Below, one piece after another: positions 47,827 through 57,321 of a DNA stretch of 64,000 nt; position 1 is the stretch's first letter, and each line of letters opens with the position of its first letter. Position numbers and translations under genes: made by a program. The stretch comes from Burkholderia cepacia ATCC 25416. Its GTDB lineage: Bacteria; Pseudomonadota; Gammaproteobacteria; Burkholderiales; Burkholderiaceae. The notes beneath the pieces were generated by a model. The model had not been told where the DNA came from, did not search any database, and saw only the letters and a list, made by a program, of their open reading frames with translations. The stretch lies in the NCBI RefSeq assembly GCF_001411495.1, contig NZ_CP012981.1, forward strand, positions 806,001 to 870,000, given 5' to 3'.

Positions 47827-48171
47827 TTACACCACGCAGATGACGTGATCGTGCGTCAGGGTCTGCCACGGCAGCCCCGTCACGAGCGCCCGCAACTGTT
47901 CGGGATTCAACGCGACGGCGATTGCTTCGTGGCCGTTCGTCCAGACGAACCGGCCCTTGTTCAGACGACGCGCAGCCAGCCAGATTCCGAAGCCGTCATA
48001 GACGAGTACCTTCATGCGCGTCGAATGCTTGTTGGCGAACAGGTAAGCATGGTGAGGGCGCGCTGCGCCGAACACCTTCACCACACGCGCCAGAATCGTA
48101 TCGGCGCCGGCACGCATATCCAGCGGTTCGGTCGCCAGCCATATCGCGTCGATGCGGATCACCGCAGCCAT
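47827..48171 (-). CDS. tnpB: IS66 accessory protein TnpB
   Basis: The 114-residue protein is the IS66 Orf2: IWLATEPLDMRAGADTILARVVKVFGAARPHHAYLFANKHSTRMKVLVYDGFGIWLAARRLNKGRF and a C-terminal LVTGLPWQ. Its precise role is unknown but it is needed for transposition in this family. It overlaps the end of tnpA by 13 bp, suggesting translational coupling. Confidence 0.93.
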   Translation of the reverse strand: MAAVIRIDAIWLATEPLDMRAGADTILARVVKVFGAARPHHAYLFANKHSTRMKVLVYDGFGIWLAARRLNKGRFVWTNGHEAIAVALNPEQLRALVTGLPWQTLTHDHVICVV

Positions 48172-48545
48172 CCCTGCAACCAGAGCGCACAATCACTGGC
48201 CGACGATAACGGCCAACGCACGGTCACCGTCGCCGCACCCCGACGTACCTCGATCTGGATCTCCGTCGCCCCAGATGCAGCCCCGCACGTCTCAAGCTGT
48301 AACGGCACAAACTCTGCCGATGGCGCGCTCATCGACTTGCGGGCAGCTTCGGCCGCATCCCGTTCTTCCTGGGCGGCCACCCAGCTTCGCAGCATGTTGG
48401 CATTCAGGCGGTAGTGCAGCGCTACCGCCGCGATCGACACGTTTGGCTGCATCGCCGCACGGATCACCTGTGCCTTGAACTCCTTGCTGTGCCGCCGACG
48501 TCGCGTCGGTTGCACAACCTCCTGCATCACCTCGGTCTCATCCAT
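48159..48545 (-). CDS. tnpA: IS66 accessory protein TnpA
   Basis: The 128-residue protein is the IS66 Orf1, with a helix-turn-helix of the transposase-8 type: RRRRHSKEFKAQVIRAAMQPNVSIAAVALHYRLNANMLRSWVAAQEERD. It probably binds the element ends. The ATG at 48545 is used; an upstream ATG at 48554 adds three residues. First gene of the tnpA-tnpB-tnpC set. Confidence 0.93.
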   Translation of the reverse strand: MDETEVMQEVVQPTRRRRHSKEFKAQVIRAAMQPNVSIAAVALHYRLNANMLRSWVAAQEERDAAEAARKSMSAPSAEFVPLQLETCGAASGATEIQIEVRRGAATVTVRWPLSSASDCALWLQGWLR

Positions 48546-48633
48546 CGTGTACATCTGTCCATTAAAAATTTAGATGGACACGATCCTCGCCTTCGCGCCT
48601 AACGCGATCAAGATGACTTCCCCGGGTGCTTAC

Positions 48634-48844
48634 GGAACAAGTGGGTGCTTACTTGCAATACTGGGAAACTCTTGTGACTGACCTGACGAAGATGCAGGTC
48701 GCACAGAGCAAGCCGTTGTTCGTCAATATGAATAAGGGACCACTCTACCGACTCATCCACCTCTCCCGCCATCCTCTCGCGACAAAGCTTTGGGATGATG
48801 CGGCGATACCCAGCTCGCGCCAACGGTCGCTGCCGGGGTTCTAA
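48634..48844 (+). pseudogene. tcmP: TcmP-type gene (second copy), 3' part
   Basis: After the right target duplication (GGAACAAG, 48634-48641) the frame of the interrupted TcmP gene resumes: VGAYLQYWETLVTDLTKMQV...PLYRLIHLSRHPLATKLWDDA...RSLPGF. This is the expected C-terminus of the family (a hydrophobic RL-x-HLS-x-HPLA-x-KLW segment). Together with 45548-46184 it restores one open frame. Confidence 0.85.
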
Positions 48845-48942
48845 GTCAATGAGGCTCCTGGCTTGTCGCAGCCGAGCCGCCAAAGGACGGCGCCCGGCTG
48901 CACGTGCACGCGCGCCGCACGGAAACCTTTTGCTTCCTTTTC

Positions 48943-48962
48943 AAATGTATCGCGATACATTT
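48943..48962. promoter_or_regulatory. Perfect 20-bp palindrome before the defence operon
   Basis: AAATGTATCGCGATACATTT is fully symmetric and lies 40 bp before the DUF499 start. A third half-site TGATACATTT follows at 48966-48975. TTGCTT (48930-48935) and GATACA (48954-48959) could be the -35/-10, so a bound repressor would cover the -10. The regulator is not identified in the window. Confidence 0.65.
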
Positions 48963-49002
48963 TTCTGATACATTTACACAATCCAATACAAAGCAGACCC
49001 TC

Positions 49003-52000
49003 ATGACCGACAATCTGTTCGCCATTTGTGAACCCCGTGCCGACGTTCTCAAAGGGGCCCTGCGAGAAAGCGATTTTGCTGCCGACCTGGCGCAAGTGCT
49101 CAAGGGGGATGCGCCTGACGAATACAAGCTCCCTGCGCTCTTCTTCGCCAATACCTATCCGACCAAGGGGTTGAAGAATGTCCTCAAGCTGGTGGCGCTC
49201 CGCGTGCTCGGTCGCGCGGAACAGGTTGGCGCAATCTTTCGGTTGGACACGCAATTCGGTGGCGGTAAGACCCATACCCTCATTGCGCTCGCGCATGCCA
49301 TGCAGGGCCTGCAAAGCGTCCCCAACGCTGACGAATTTCTCGAGGCTGCCTTGCGACCTTCATCCCCCGTACGCATTGCTGCGTTCGATGGTGAGAACGC
49401 TGACCCGGCGAATGGACGTCGGCTCGGAGATGATATTCGCGCCCATACGCCCTGGGGCGAGTTGGCCTACGCCTTGGGTGGCGCCGAAGGCTATCGCCTA
49501 GTCGAGGCAAGTGACCGTGAAGGTATTGCCCCCGGCGCGGATACCTTACGCGAACTCATCGGCGGTGAGCCCGCGCTCATCTTGGTCGATGAAATTGCGC
49601 CTTACTTGCGCAAGGTGTCAGGGCGCAATGTGCAACGTGCGGCCGAACAACTTGCCGCCTTCCTCACGGCTTTGATGAAGGCCGTCGAAAGCAGCCCCCA
49701 AGCGGCACTCATCTTCACTCTAGCGGTCGGCAGAGATGGCAAAGCGACCGACGCTTACGCCCGCGAAACGCAGGAAATCGCAGCGTTCTTTGCAGAGGCA
49801 GAAAGCGTTGCCGCCCGCAAGGCAACCGTTATCGACCCTACCGAGGACGACGAAACCGTCAAAGTTATCTGCCGACGTTTGTTCGCGCATATCGACCGTG
49901 ACAAGGCCGAACAGGTCATCACACAGTACAAAGCCCTCTGGGACGGCAATCGCGAGCAACTTCCACCCGCGCCGGCACAAGATAGACGTATGGATGAGTT
50001 CCGGGCCGGCTATCCGCTACATCCAGAGCTCGTCAAAGTTCTCACCCAGAAGACTGGCACTCTGGGTAATTTCCAGCGCGTGCGTGGCATGCTGCGTCTA
50101 CTGGCGCGCACTGTCGCACGGTTGTGGGAGCTACAGCCCGCTGACGCCTACGCGATTCAGACGCAGCACATCGACCTGGGCTTTGAGCCCATCCGCCTCG
50201 AACTCATCACGCGCTTGAAGCAGGACATTTATGTGCCGGCCATCAAGGGCGAAATTGCAGCTGTCGACACCACGCCTGCCTTGGCAGAACAACTCGACGC
50301 TGGGCCGTTCAGAGGGCTTCCCACTTACGGTTCTTACGTTGCGCGCTGCGCTTTCATGCATACCTTGGCGTTCAATGAGACCCTTCGTGGTCTGAATGCG
50401 GAAGAACTGCGCTACGCGATTCTTGGCCCTGGCACAGACATCGCGTTCATTGACGACGCTCGCAAGCGTTTCGTGACGGATTCGGCCTACCTGGATGACC
50501 GTCCGGGTGCTCCGTTGCGTTTCCTCGCGGAAGCGAATCTCACGCAAATCATCCGGCGGGAAGAAACCAATACCGACCGCGACGAAGTGCGTACGCGCCT
50601 CAACAGCTACATCCGTGACCTGTTCGCGGGCTCGAACCTGAATCTCGTCCCGTTTGCCTCCGGCCCGCACGATGTAGCCGATGACGATGGCAGCGGCCGC
50701 CCGTACCTCGTCATGCTCGGTTACGACGCCGTGCAGGTATACAGCGACGCCGTGCGCATCGAACCGCTGGTCGAGCGAATCTATCTGCATAAGGGCGGCG
50801 GCAACGACTGGCGCCACAACCGCAACAACCTCATCTTCCTAGTCGCGGATGCCGCTGGTACGCCTAACATGAAAGCGAAGATGCTGCGGAACATCGCGCT
50901 CGAAACGCTTCGCCAGACAGACAAGCTCAAGGACCTGGCGGACTACCAGGTCGATAAGCTGCGGGAATTGCACGAGCGTTCCAAGCAGGAGCTCGCAGTG
51001 GCTGTCCAGCAGTGCTTTCGCCACATCTTCTATCCGTCGCGCAACCGGATTGATGGAGCTTCGTGCGACCTCGCGCACACAGTGGTCGATATTCAGACCG
51101 CATCAGACCGCCCTGGCGATGGTCAACGACAAGTCGTGACACAACTCCAGAACGTGAGCAAATTGCGCTTGCCAACCGACCAACCGGACTCGCCCGTATA
51201 CGTGCGCGACCGCACCCCACTCAAGAAAGGCCAAATCACAACGGCCGCCTTGCGTACCGAGTTCCGCCAGGACCCCTCGTTGCCGATGCTAGTCGGCGAT
51301 GACGTATTTATTAAAGGCATCCGCCTCGGCATCGACCAGGATGTCTTCGTCTATCAGTCCGGTGAATTGCTGCGCGGCAAGGGTGACCCGCACGCCGAAA
51401 TTAAGGTCGATGAGCAGTCCTTTCTCTATACCACGGCTTACGCCCGCGACAACAACATCTGGCCACGTCCAGCGCCGACACCCCCGGCAGGAGGGGGCGG
51501 TGGCAGTGAAAACAGCTCCGGCAGCAGCATAGGAGCCAGCACGTCGCCTGGCGGCCATCGCAGCACCGGGGCCGGTACGCCGCCGTCGACAGTGCGCTCG
51601 CCCAACTCTGTCGAAGCCGAAGACGTTCTCAAGGCCGCGCTGACTCAGGTCTTTGAGAAAGCGCAGCACAACAAGATTCAGGCGTTAGCAACGATGACCA
51701 TCAAGCCTTTCGACAAAGGCGATTCCTTGAAGCTCATGCCCCTAGTCAAGTCTGTGCCGAATGCCCAGAAGCGCGTTGAGCTGGAGGCATCATTCGAGAC
51801 TGCGGCCGGCTCAACCGCGGAGTTTGAGTTCCGGGGTGACATTGATGACGCCATCGTGCTCAAGGACTATCTCGAACCGCAGTTTCGCGCCGCTAGCGAT
51901 AGCGACGCCTCCGTGACCTTTATCCTGTGTTTCGAGCCTCCGCTACAGGTGCAAAGCGCATCTGCGGACGGACTTATCCAGCGACTGACACGACTCGTGT

Positions 52001-52041
52001 CGACTTCGGCACAAGTCATTGCGACCGGCATAGACGCGTAG
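49003..52041 (+). CDS. DUF499 family ATPase of an ARMADA/DISARM-like defence operon
   Basis: The 1012-residue protein has a P-loop FGGGKTH (residues 85-91; Lys89) and Walker B LILVDEIAPYLR (Asp196/Glu197), with an AAA/HerA-like ATPase core and the DUF499 pattern (ALFFANTYPTKGLKNVLKLV, AFDGENADPANGRRLGDDIRAHTPWGELAYALGGAEGY). A Gly/Ser-rich linker (about 825-855) leads to a C-terminal beta-rich domain. DUF499 proteins are found next to DUF1156 methyltransferases in anti-phage loci. It is the first gene of a five-gene operon; role inferred from the family. The ATG at 49003 is chosen; an upstream frame to 48904 crosses the operator. Confidence 0.85.
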   Translation: MTDNLFAICEPRADVLKGALRESDFAADLAQVLKGDAPDEYKLPALFFANTYPTKGLKNVLKLVALRVLGRAEQVGAIFRLDTQFGGGKTHTLIALAHAMQGLQSVPNADEFLEAALRPSSPVRIAAFDGENADPANGRRLGDDIRAHTPWGELAYALGGAEGYRLVEASDREGIAPGADTLRELIGGEPALILVDEIAPYLRKVSGRNVQRAAEQLAAFLTALMKAVESSPQAALIFTLAVGRDGKATDAYARETQEIAAFFAEAESVAARKATVIDPTEDDETVKVICRRLFAHIDRDKAEQVITQYKALWDGNREQLPPAPAQDRRMDEFRAGYPLHPELVKVLTQKTGTLGNFQRVRGMLRLLARTVARLWELQPADAYAIQTQHIDLGFEPIRLELITRLKQDIYVPAIKGEIAAVDTTPALAEQLDAGPFRGLPTYGSYVARCAFMHTLAFNETLRGLNAEELRYAILGPGTDIAFIDDARKRFVTDSAYLDDRPGAPLRFLAEANLTQIIRREETNTDRDEVRTRLNSYIRDLFAGSNLNLVPFASGPHDVADDDGSGRPYLVMLGYDAVQVYSDAVRIEPLVERIYLHKGGGNDWRHNRNNLIFLVADAAGTPNMKAKMLRNIALETLRQTDKLKDLADYQVDKLRELHERSKQELAVAVQQCFRHIFYPSRNRIDGASCDLAHTVVDIQTASDRPGDGQRQVVTQLQNVSKLRLPTDQPDSPVYVRDRTPLKKGQITTAALRTEFRQDPSLPMLVGDDVFIKGIRLGIDQDVFVYQSGELLRGKGDPHAEIKVDEQSFLYTTAYARDNNIWPRPAPTPPAGGGGGSENSSGSSIGASTSPGGHRSTGAGTPPSTVRSPNSVEAEDVLKAALTQVFEKAQHNKIQALATMTIKPFDKGDSLKLMPLVKSVPNAQKRVELEASFETAAGSTAEFEFRGDIDDAIVLKDYLEPQFRAASDSDASVTFILCFEPPLQVQSASADGLIQRLTRLVSTSAQVIATGIDA

Positions 52042-52058
52042 AGAATCAAGGAGGTCCT

Positions 52059-52544
52059 ATGGGAAAAGTCACCACATTGCGTAGCGTGAGCAGCAAACAA
52101 CATTCGGCGCTTCCGCACTACGAGCTGCGTGCGCGTCGCCTCGCCGGCGCCGACATGGAAATCGAAATCTGGCAGTTGCCGGCCAGCGCCACGCCGCACA
52201 TCAAACAGCCCACTTACATCGCCGGGCTGCGTGGCCGCAACCTCTCGCTTATCGAGCACCGCCTGCTGCGTCGTATGAAGCAGGTACGTATCGACCTCCT
52301 GAACCTACCTGCGATTGACGCTTTGCGTGTTCCCATCGACGAGGATATGGCCATCAATCTCGGCCTGCTCCTCCGTGTGCTGGCACCGATGCGCAATCGC
52401 GAGCACATCGCTGCCGTAGCTGCAGGCATAGAAGCGATGACCAAGGAAGAAGCCGCTTACTGGCTTGGCATGGCGATGCATCGCAAACATCCCCGACGTG
52501 TGCTGATGGCGCTGCGTTTCCTATTGATTGAGCCGAGCCGTTAA
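52059..52544 (+). CDS. Small partner protein of the defence operon
   Basis: The 161-residue protein is not recognised by me as a named family. It has a beta-rich N-terminus (HYELRARRLAGADMEIEIWQLPASATPHIKQPTYIAGLRG) and a helical C-terminus (EAMTKEEAAYWLGMAMHRKHPRRVLMALRFLLIEPSR). AAGGAGG precedes the ATG. It is tightly spaced after DUF499 (17 bp) and before the AlbA_2 gene (9 bp), so it belongs to the same unit and probably to the same complex. Confidence 0.8.
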   Translation: MGKVTTLRSVSSKQHSALPHYELRARRLAGADMEIEIWQLPASATPHIKQPTYIAGLRGRNLSLIEHRLLRRMKQVRIDLLNLPAIDALRVPIDEDMAINLGLLLRVLAPMRNREHIAAVAAGIEAMTKEEAAYWLGMAMHRKHPRRVLMALRFLLIEPSR

Positions 52545-52553
52545 AGCACGCAC

Positions 52554-54287
52554 ATGCGAGAAGTCACTGAAGTCCGCGCACTCCTTGAGCGATTGGAGGT
52601 CGAGGAAGCCGATGCCCTCGAGGCCCAGGACCTCGATTTCAAGGAATGGCCGGCCGAGCCCAAACAGGCCATCCGGCTCGCCGTCGATATCGCTGTTTGC
52701 ATGGCCAATGGCGGCGGCGGCACAGTTGTATTCGGCGTGCGGGACAGAGTGGTCGGTCGGGTCAAGGCCATCATCGGCGTGCCGTCGGAGGCCGATAGCC
52801 ATCAACTCAAGCACGACATTTACGAGCGTACAGCGCCCAAGCTCACGCCTGAGGTGTTCGAACTGCCTGTGCCAGAAGGCACCGGCCGGTTATTCATCAT
52901 GCAGGTATATGGGGGTCTGCCACCTTACACCAACACCTCTGGCAGTGGTTCCGTACGCAAGGGCCGCGACTGTGTGCCGCTCACTGGCGACCTGCGCGAC
53001 AAACTGATGGTCGAGCGTGGCAGCGCCGACTACACAGCAAGCACGCTCCCGGAAGCGCCCGAAGCGCTTATCTCGGCGGCCGCCATGGAACGCTTGCGCG
53101 ACCTGGCACGTGAAGAGCAAGCTCCTGCGGACCTGCTGCGGCGGACTGACCTCGACCTGCTTGCCTCACTCGACCTGTTGCGCGAAGGGCGCCTGACGCG
53201 CGCCGGTTTGCTCATTGCCGGGCAGACCGACGCCATTGCACGGCATCTGCCGAATTTCAGCTGGACGCATGAACGCATGCGCAGCGCCACCGTCTATGAC
53301 AACCGCGCGGATGGCCGCGAGCAGAATGCGCTTGCACTGCCTTTGGCCTTGTCTGCGCTGGAGACCATCATCAATGCGGACAATCCCATCACGACAGTCG
53401 AGCACGGACTCTATCACCTGGAGTACCGTGCCTATCCAACGATTGCATTGCGTGAGGCTTTGCTGAATGCCTTGTCGCACCTCGATTTGAGACTCGCGAG
53501 TCCAGTGCTCGTAAAACAATATCCAAGGCGCCTGGAAATCACCAACCCTGGTGGATTGGTCGGAGGCATTACACCGACCAACATCCTCCACCATCCGCCA
53601 TTAGCCCGGAATCCATTGCTGGTGCAGGCCCTGGCCAAGCTCCGTTTGGTGAACCGGAGCAATCTGGGTATTGGTCGCATGTTCGAATCCATGCTCATTG
53701 AGGGCAAGGAGCCGCCGCACATCATCGACGAAGAAAGTGCGGTCCGTGTAGTTTTCAAGCGCCAGGAAACTGCCCAGCCCTTCCGCCAGTTCATTGCTGA
53801 AGAGGGTAAGGCAGGCCGCGTGCTCGACGTGGACCATCTGCTAGTGCTGCGCTACTTGCTGAGCCACCCCGAAGTAGACACACCAACCGCTGCCGAGCTT
53901 TGCCAGCGGCGCGATGTGGAGATGCGCGACATTCTCGACGAGATGGTGCAAGTCTTCGACTACCTCGAGCGAGGTGGCGTGGGGCGTGGTACCTGGTGGC
54001 GGATGAAGCCTGGCCTACATCGGCGGCTGGAAGGGCTGGGTCACGCAGAGCGTGACCAGCGCATCGACTGGGATGTTGCCAAGACGCGCGTGCTCAACAT
54101 GCTCAAGCAGCGTACCAAGCGTGGCGAGCCAGGTCTTACCAACGCCGACATCCGCACAGTCACAGCCTACAGCCGCTTGCAGGTCAACCGTCTCATTCAC
54201 GAACTCGAAACAGAAGGTGTACTACTAAGTGGCCATGGCCGCGGCGCCCGTTACACCTACGTGCCCGAACAGACCCAGGAAGACTAA
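52554..54287 (+). CDS. AlbA_2 / Schlafen-type protein with HATPase-like domain
   Basis: The 577-residue protein begins with an AlbA_2 (Schlafen) domain: [44 protein letters not shown]...[18 protein letters not shown]/HATPase-like region follows: [15 protein letters not shown] (about 298-312), [15 protein letters not shown] and [17 protein letters not shown]-terminal winged-helix region closes it ([31 protein letters not shown]). This matches the COG2865 type, considered regulators or helicase-related. In this operon it could sense or process nucleic acid; inference. Confidence 0.8.
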   Translation: MREVTEVRALLERLEVEEADALEAQDLDFKEWPAEPKQAIRLAVDIAVCMANGGGGTVVFGVRDRVVGRVKAIIGVPSEADSHQLKHDIYERTAPKLTPEVFELPVPEGTGRLFIMQVYGGLPPYTNTSGSGSVRKGRDCVPLTGDLRDKLMVERGSADYTASTLPEAPEALISAAAMERLRDLAREEQAPADLLRRTDLDLLASLDLLREGRLTRAGLLIAGQTDAIARHLPNFSWTHERMRSATVYDNRADGREQNALALPLALSALETIINADNPITTVEHGLYHLEYRAYPTIALREALLNALSHLDLRLASPVLVKQYPRRLEITNPGGLVGGITPTNILHHPPLARNPLLVQALAKLRLVNRSNLGIGRMFESMLIEGKEPPHIIDEESAVRVVFKRQETAQPFRQFIAEEGKAGRVLDVDHLLVLRYLLSHPEVDTPTAAELCQRRDVEMRDILDEMVQVFDYLERGGVGRGTWWRMKPGLHRRLEGLGHAERDQRIDWDVAKTRVLNMLKQRTKRGEPGLTNADIRTVTAYSRLQVNRLIHELETEGVLLSGHGRGARYTYVPEQTQED

Positions 54288-54292
54288 AACAT

Positions 54293-54358
54293 ATGACCCA
54301 ACCAGACAAATTCTTTATCGCCACGCGCGTGGTGAACTCGGACGGAGGTTTGCGATGA
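54293..54358 (+). CDS. Possible 21-residue leader peptide
   Basis: An ATG at 54293, five bases after the previous stop, starts [21 protein letters not shown] and overlaps the methyltransferase start (ATGA). The ribosome site of the next gene lies inside it. It may couple translation or be a leftover of a longer gene. Confidence 0.2.
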   Translation: MTQPDKFFIATRVVNSDGGLR

Positions 54359-57318
54359 GCCGCCGTCTGATTGAGTCTTGGTTGCCGATTGCGGCGCTCG
54401 GCGAAGAGAGCGTGCGCGAACGCCGCTCGATGACGGCGCTACCACCCACCTACTACCTGCACGTGTGGTGGGCGCGTCGCCCACTTGTTGCCTCGCGGGC
54501 GGCCATTCTGGCCTCTTTGTTACCGGAGGATGCGGACCATAGTAGGTTTTTGCACACGTTAGGAATACATGGCGACCCCGTCGCAACTCGCCGCCGCATT
54601 GACCGTGCAAAAAAAACGGGCGAAGACTTGGGGCTAAATCCCTATGGGTACGAGCGCGCGTTCAAGTACCTACCAAGCCCAGAAGAAAAAGAGTGGTTGC
54701 AATCTGAAATAGCTCGGGTTGCTCCGGGTACTCCTGCGGTCCTGGACCCGACTGCAGGAGGTGGAAGCATCCCATTTGAATCGCTTCGTCTCGGCCTTGC
54801 CACGCAAGCCAATGATTTGAATCCGGTTGCTGTACTCGTTCAGCGCGGAACTTATGAATTTCCATTGAAGTATGGAACTAGTGTTCAGGTTGAGTTTAAG
54901 AGGATTGCTACGCGATTTCTCGAAATGGCTGAACCCAGGTTCACTGGTCTGTTCGCTCCAGAGCCCGACCAAGCTCAGGTTCTTGGCTATTTGTGGGCCC
55001 GCACTGTTCGTTGCCCGCACTGTGATGGCCTCGTCCCGTTGTCGCCCAACTGGCGACTTGCGCCGGATGGTACCGGTGTTCGCTTGAATCCGAGTCAAGG
55101 AGCCGGCGTGGGCGACAAATCGCGCCACGTCAGCTTTTCCATCGTCAACAAGGCGAAAGAGCAATCCGCAGGAACCGTTTCTGGTGGAGACGCAACCTGT
55201 CCGTTCAAGGACTGTGCACGATTGATTTCTGGCGACCACATCAAGATGGAGGCCCAGGCCGGCCGCATGGGTGAGCAGCTCTATGCGGTCGTGTTCAAGA
55301 AGAAGGTCATTACGGGCCACACTAAATCTGGCAAGCCGAAGGAGAAATGGGTACGGGGTTATCGTGCCCCTCGTCCTGAGGACGACCTGTCTGAGTTGGT
55401 TCAAGCACGTCTCAGCGATAAGCTCCCTGATTGGGAGGCACTGGACATGGTACCTACGGAAGCGGTGACGCTAGGCCATAAAACTGAAGAGCCGCTTCGG
55501 TACGGAATGAAGTGCTGGCAAGACATGTTCTCGCCACGTCAGTTGCTGGGACACGGAACCGCCGTAGAAGTTTTTCGTGAGCTTATTGAAGAGGAAAAGG
55601 CTGGCGGACGCTGGAATGACATCCTGAGTGCGGCATTTGCATATTTGTCGCTGACACTCGACAAGATGCTCAACTACAACTCACGAATGTCCGTATGGAT
55701 GCCGACCCGAGAGGTGATAGCGAATACGTTTAATCGTCACGATTTTGCATTTTGCTGGTCGCACGCCGAAATGCCACCGCTTATCGTCGGCCTGGGCTAT
55801 GAGTGGGCCATCGAACAGACCACCAAATGCATCGGCGAGCTGGTTGAGTTGGCGCGCCCTGATGCAACGGGTACTGCAGAACGCCAAACCAGTTTATTTA
55901 GTGCTCCGACGGCAGACAAGCCATTCGTTCCGTCGCCGGTTACGTTGACCTGCAAGTCGGGCGACAGTCTCGACCATATTGCCGACGCTAGCATTGACGC
56001 AGTGGTGATGGACCCGCCGTACTACGACAATGTCATGTATGCGGAACTATCCGATTTCTTCTACGTTTGGCTCAAACGCACAGCGGGCTATGCCTATCCG
56101 GAGTTTTTTCGCCGCCCACTGACAGACAAGGAAAACGAAGCAGTCGCCAACCCAGCCAAATTCAAGGGTGAAAAGGGCGCCAAGGTGCTGGCAGGACGCG
56201 ACTACCAGCATCGTATGTCAGCCATCTTCGCCGAAATGCGTCGCGTGCTAAAGCCAGACGGCATCATTACCCTCATGTTCACGCACAAGGCCACGGGCGC
56301 CTGGGATGCGCTGACCAAGGGTCTGATGGAAGCTGGCTTCGCCATCACGGCTTCCTGGCCGCTGAACACGGAGGCCGAGGCCAGCATGCACATCAAGGAC
56401 AAGTCGGCCGCCAACTCGACCGTCTTCCTCGTCTGCCGGCCGCTAAATCATCAGGGCGCGGAAACACGCTATTGGGAAGACGTGGAACCAAAGGTGCGCG
56501 CTGCCGTGCGCGAGCGCATCGGCGCTTTCCAGAAGGGCGGTATTCGCGGAGTAGACCTCTATCTCTCCTGCTTCGGCCCTGCGCTGGAAGTGTTCTCGCA
56601 AGCCTGGCCGCTGGTGCGTGGCACGCCGCGCCAGGATGTCGAGCAGACGCGCCGCAAGCGCCGGCAGGCAGAAATTTTCGAGGAGGAGTACGACCCCTTC
56701 GCGGTGTCGCCCGAAGACGCACTGGTGGCAGCCCGCGCTGAAGTGAAAAACTGGCGCCTATCGCAATTGGCGCACGCCAAACGCAATGTCGAACTCGACA
56801 ATCTAACGAGTTGGTTCGTGCTCGCCTGGGATGCCTTTGAAGCACCAGTCTTCCCGTATGACGAAGCTAACAAGCTGGCAAAGGTGTGCGGCGTCGACAT
56901 GGAGCGCGATGTCATCGGCAAGCTCGCCGAGAAGAAGGCTTCCGACATCGTGCTGTGGGACTCAATCACCCGCGCAGCCAAAGGCTCACTGGGCTTGCCA
57001 GACGGGCGCGACTCGATGATGGACGCCCTGCATCAATTGGCGAAGACGGTGCGCGGCACGTCTCTGGAGTCGGCCAACGAGCTGCTGACCAAGCATGGGC
57101 TAGCAAACGAACCTGCCTTCCTGACAGCGCTGGAGGCTGTGCTCGAAGTGCTGCCCGTGGGTAAGGCATGGAGCGGGTTTGACCTGCCCGACGCTGCGAC
57201 AGGGGCAGGGGCAGACTTCGACGCGCTCGAAAACCTGCGTCGCCTGGCACTGGCTGAAAAAGTGGCCGAGCCTGAGCAATTGAAGATGTGGCAGGAAGAA
57301 AGCACCGCACAGGAATAA
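54355..57318 (+). CDS. DUF1156 DNA methyltransferase
   Basis: The 987-residue protein has the DUF1156 N-terminus ([53 protein letters not shown]) and two methyltransferase motifs: [12 protein letters not shown] (131-142, SAM binding) and the catalytic DPPYYDN (553-559). DPPY is typical of N6-adenine or N4-cytosine methyltransferases. A zinc-ribbon-like C-x2-C pair (CPHCDG, CPFKDC) lies between. GGAGG six bases before the ATG supports the start. In ARMADA/DISARM-type systems such enzymes mark self DNA. The target sequence is unknown. Confidence 0.88.
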   Translation: MSRRLIESWLPIAALGEESVRERRSMTALPPTYYLHVWWARRPLVASRAAILASLLPEDADHSRFLHTLGIHGDPVATRRRIDRAKKTGEDLGLNPYGYERAFKYLPSPEEKEWLQSEIARVAPGTPAVLDPTAGGGSIPFESLRLGLATQANDLNPVAVLVQRGTYEFPLKYGTSVQVEFKRIATRFLEMAEPRFTGLFAPEPDQAQVLGYLWARTVRCPHCDGLVPLSPNWRLAPDGTGVRLNPSQGAGVGDKSRHVSFSIVNKAKEQSAGTVSGGDATCPFKDCARLISGDHIKMEAQAGRMGEQLYAVVFKKKVITGHTKSGKPKEKWVRGYRAPRPEDDLSELVQARLSDKLPDWEALDMVPTEAVTLGHKTEEPLRYGMKCWQDMFSPRQLLGHGTAVEVFRELIEEEKAGGRWNDILSAAFAYLSLTLDKMLNYNSRMSVWMPTREVIANTFNRHDFAFCWSHAEMPPLIVGLGYEWAIEQTTKCIGELVELARPDATGTAERQTSLFSAPTADKPFVPSPVTLTCKSGDSLDHIADASIDAVVMDPPYYDNVMYAELSDFFYVWLKRTAGYAYPEFFRRPLTDKENEAVANPAKFKGEKGAKVLAGRDYQHRMSAIFAEMRRVLKPDGIITLMFTHKATGAWDALTKGLMEAGFAITASWPLNTEAEASMHIKDKSAANSTVFLVCRPLNHQGAETRYWEDVEPKVRAAVRERIGAFQKGGIRGVDLYLSCFGPALEVFSQAWPLVRGTPRQDVEQTRRKRRQAEIFEEEYDPFAVSPEDALVAARAEVKNWRLSQLAHAKRNVELDNLTSWFVLAWDAFEAPVFPYDEANKLAKVCGVDMERDVIGKLAEKKASDIVLWDSITRAAKGSLGLPDGRDSMMDALHQLAKTVRGTSLESANELLTKHGLANEPAFLTALEAVLEVLPVGKAWSGFDLPDAATGAGADFDALENLRRLALAEKVAEPEQLKMWQEESTAQE

Positions 57319-57321
57319 GCC

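Larger units (their letters stand above)
46185..48633 (-). mobile_element. Complete IS66-family insertion sequence
   Basis: A 2449-bp element with imperfect terminal inverted repeats: left GTAAGCCCCCGGTAAAGG, right (reverse complement) GTAAGCACCCGGGGAAG. Both ends start with the GTAAG typical of IS66. It carries tnpA, tnpB and tnpC on the minus strand, all intact. Flanking 8-bp duplications GGAACAAG are perfect, so the insertion is recent and undisturbed. Confidence 0.95.

Noticed and set aside
48608..48883. Minus-strand frame across the 3' part of TcmP
   Set aside because: The plus strand restores the TcmP reading frame exactly once IS66 is removed, so the minus frame is a shadow.
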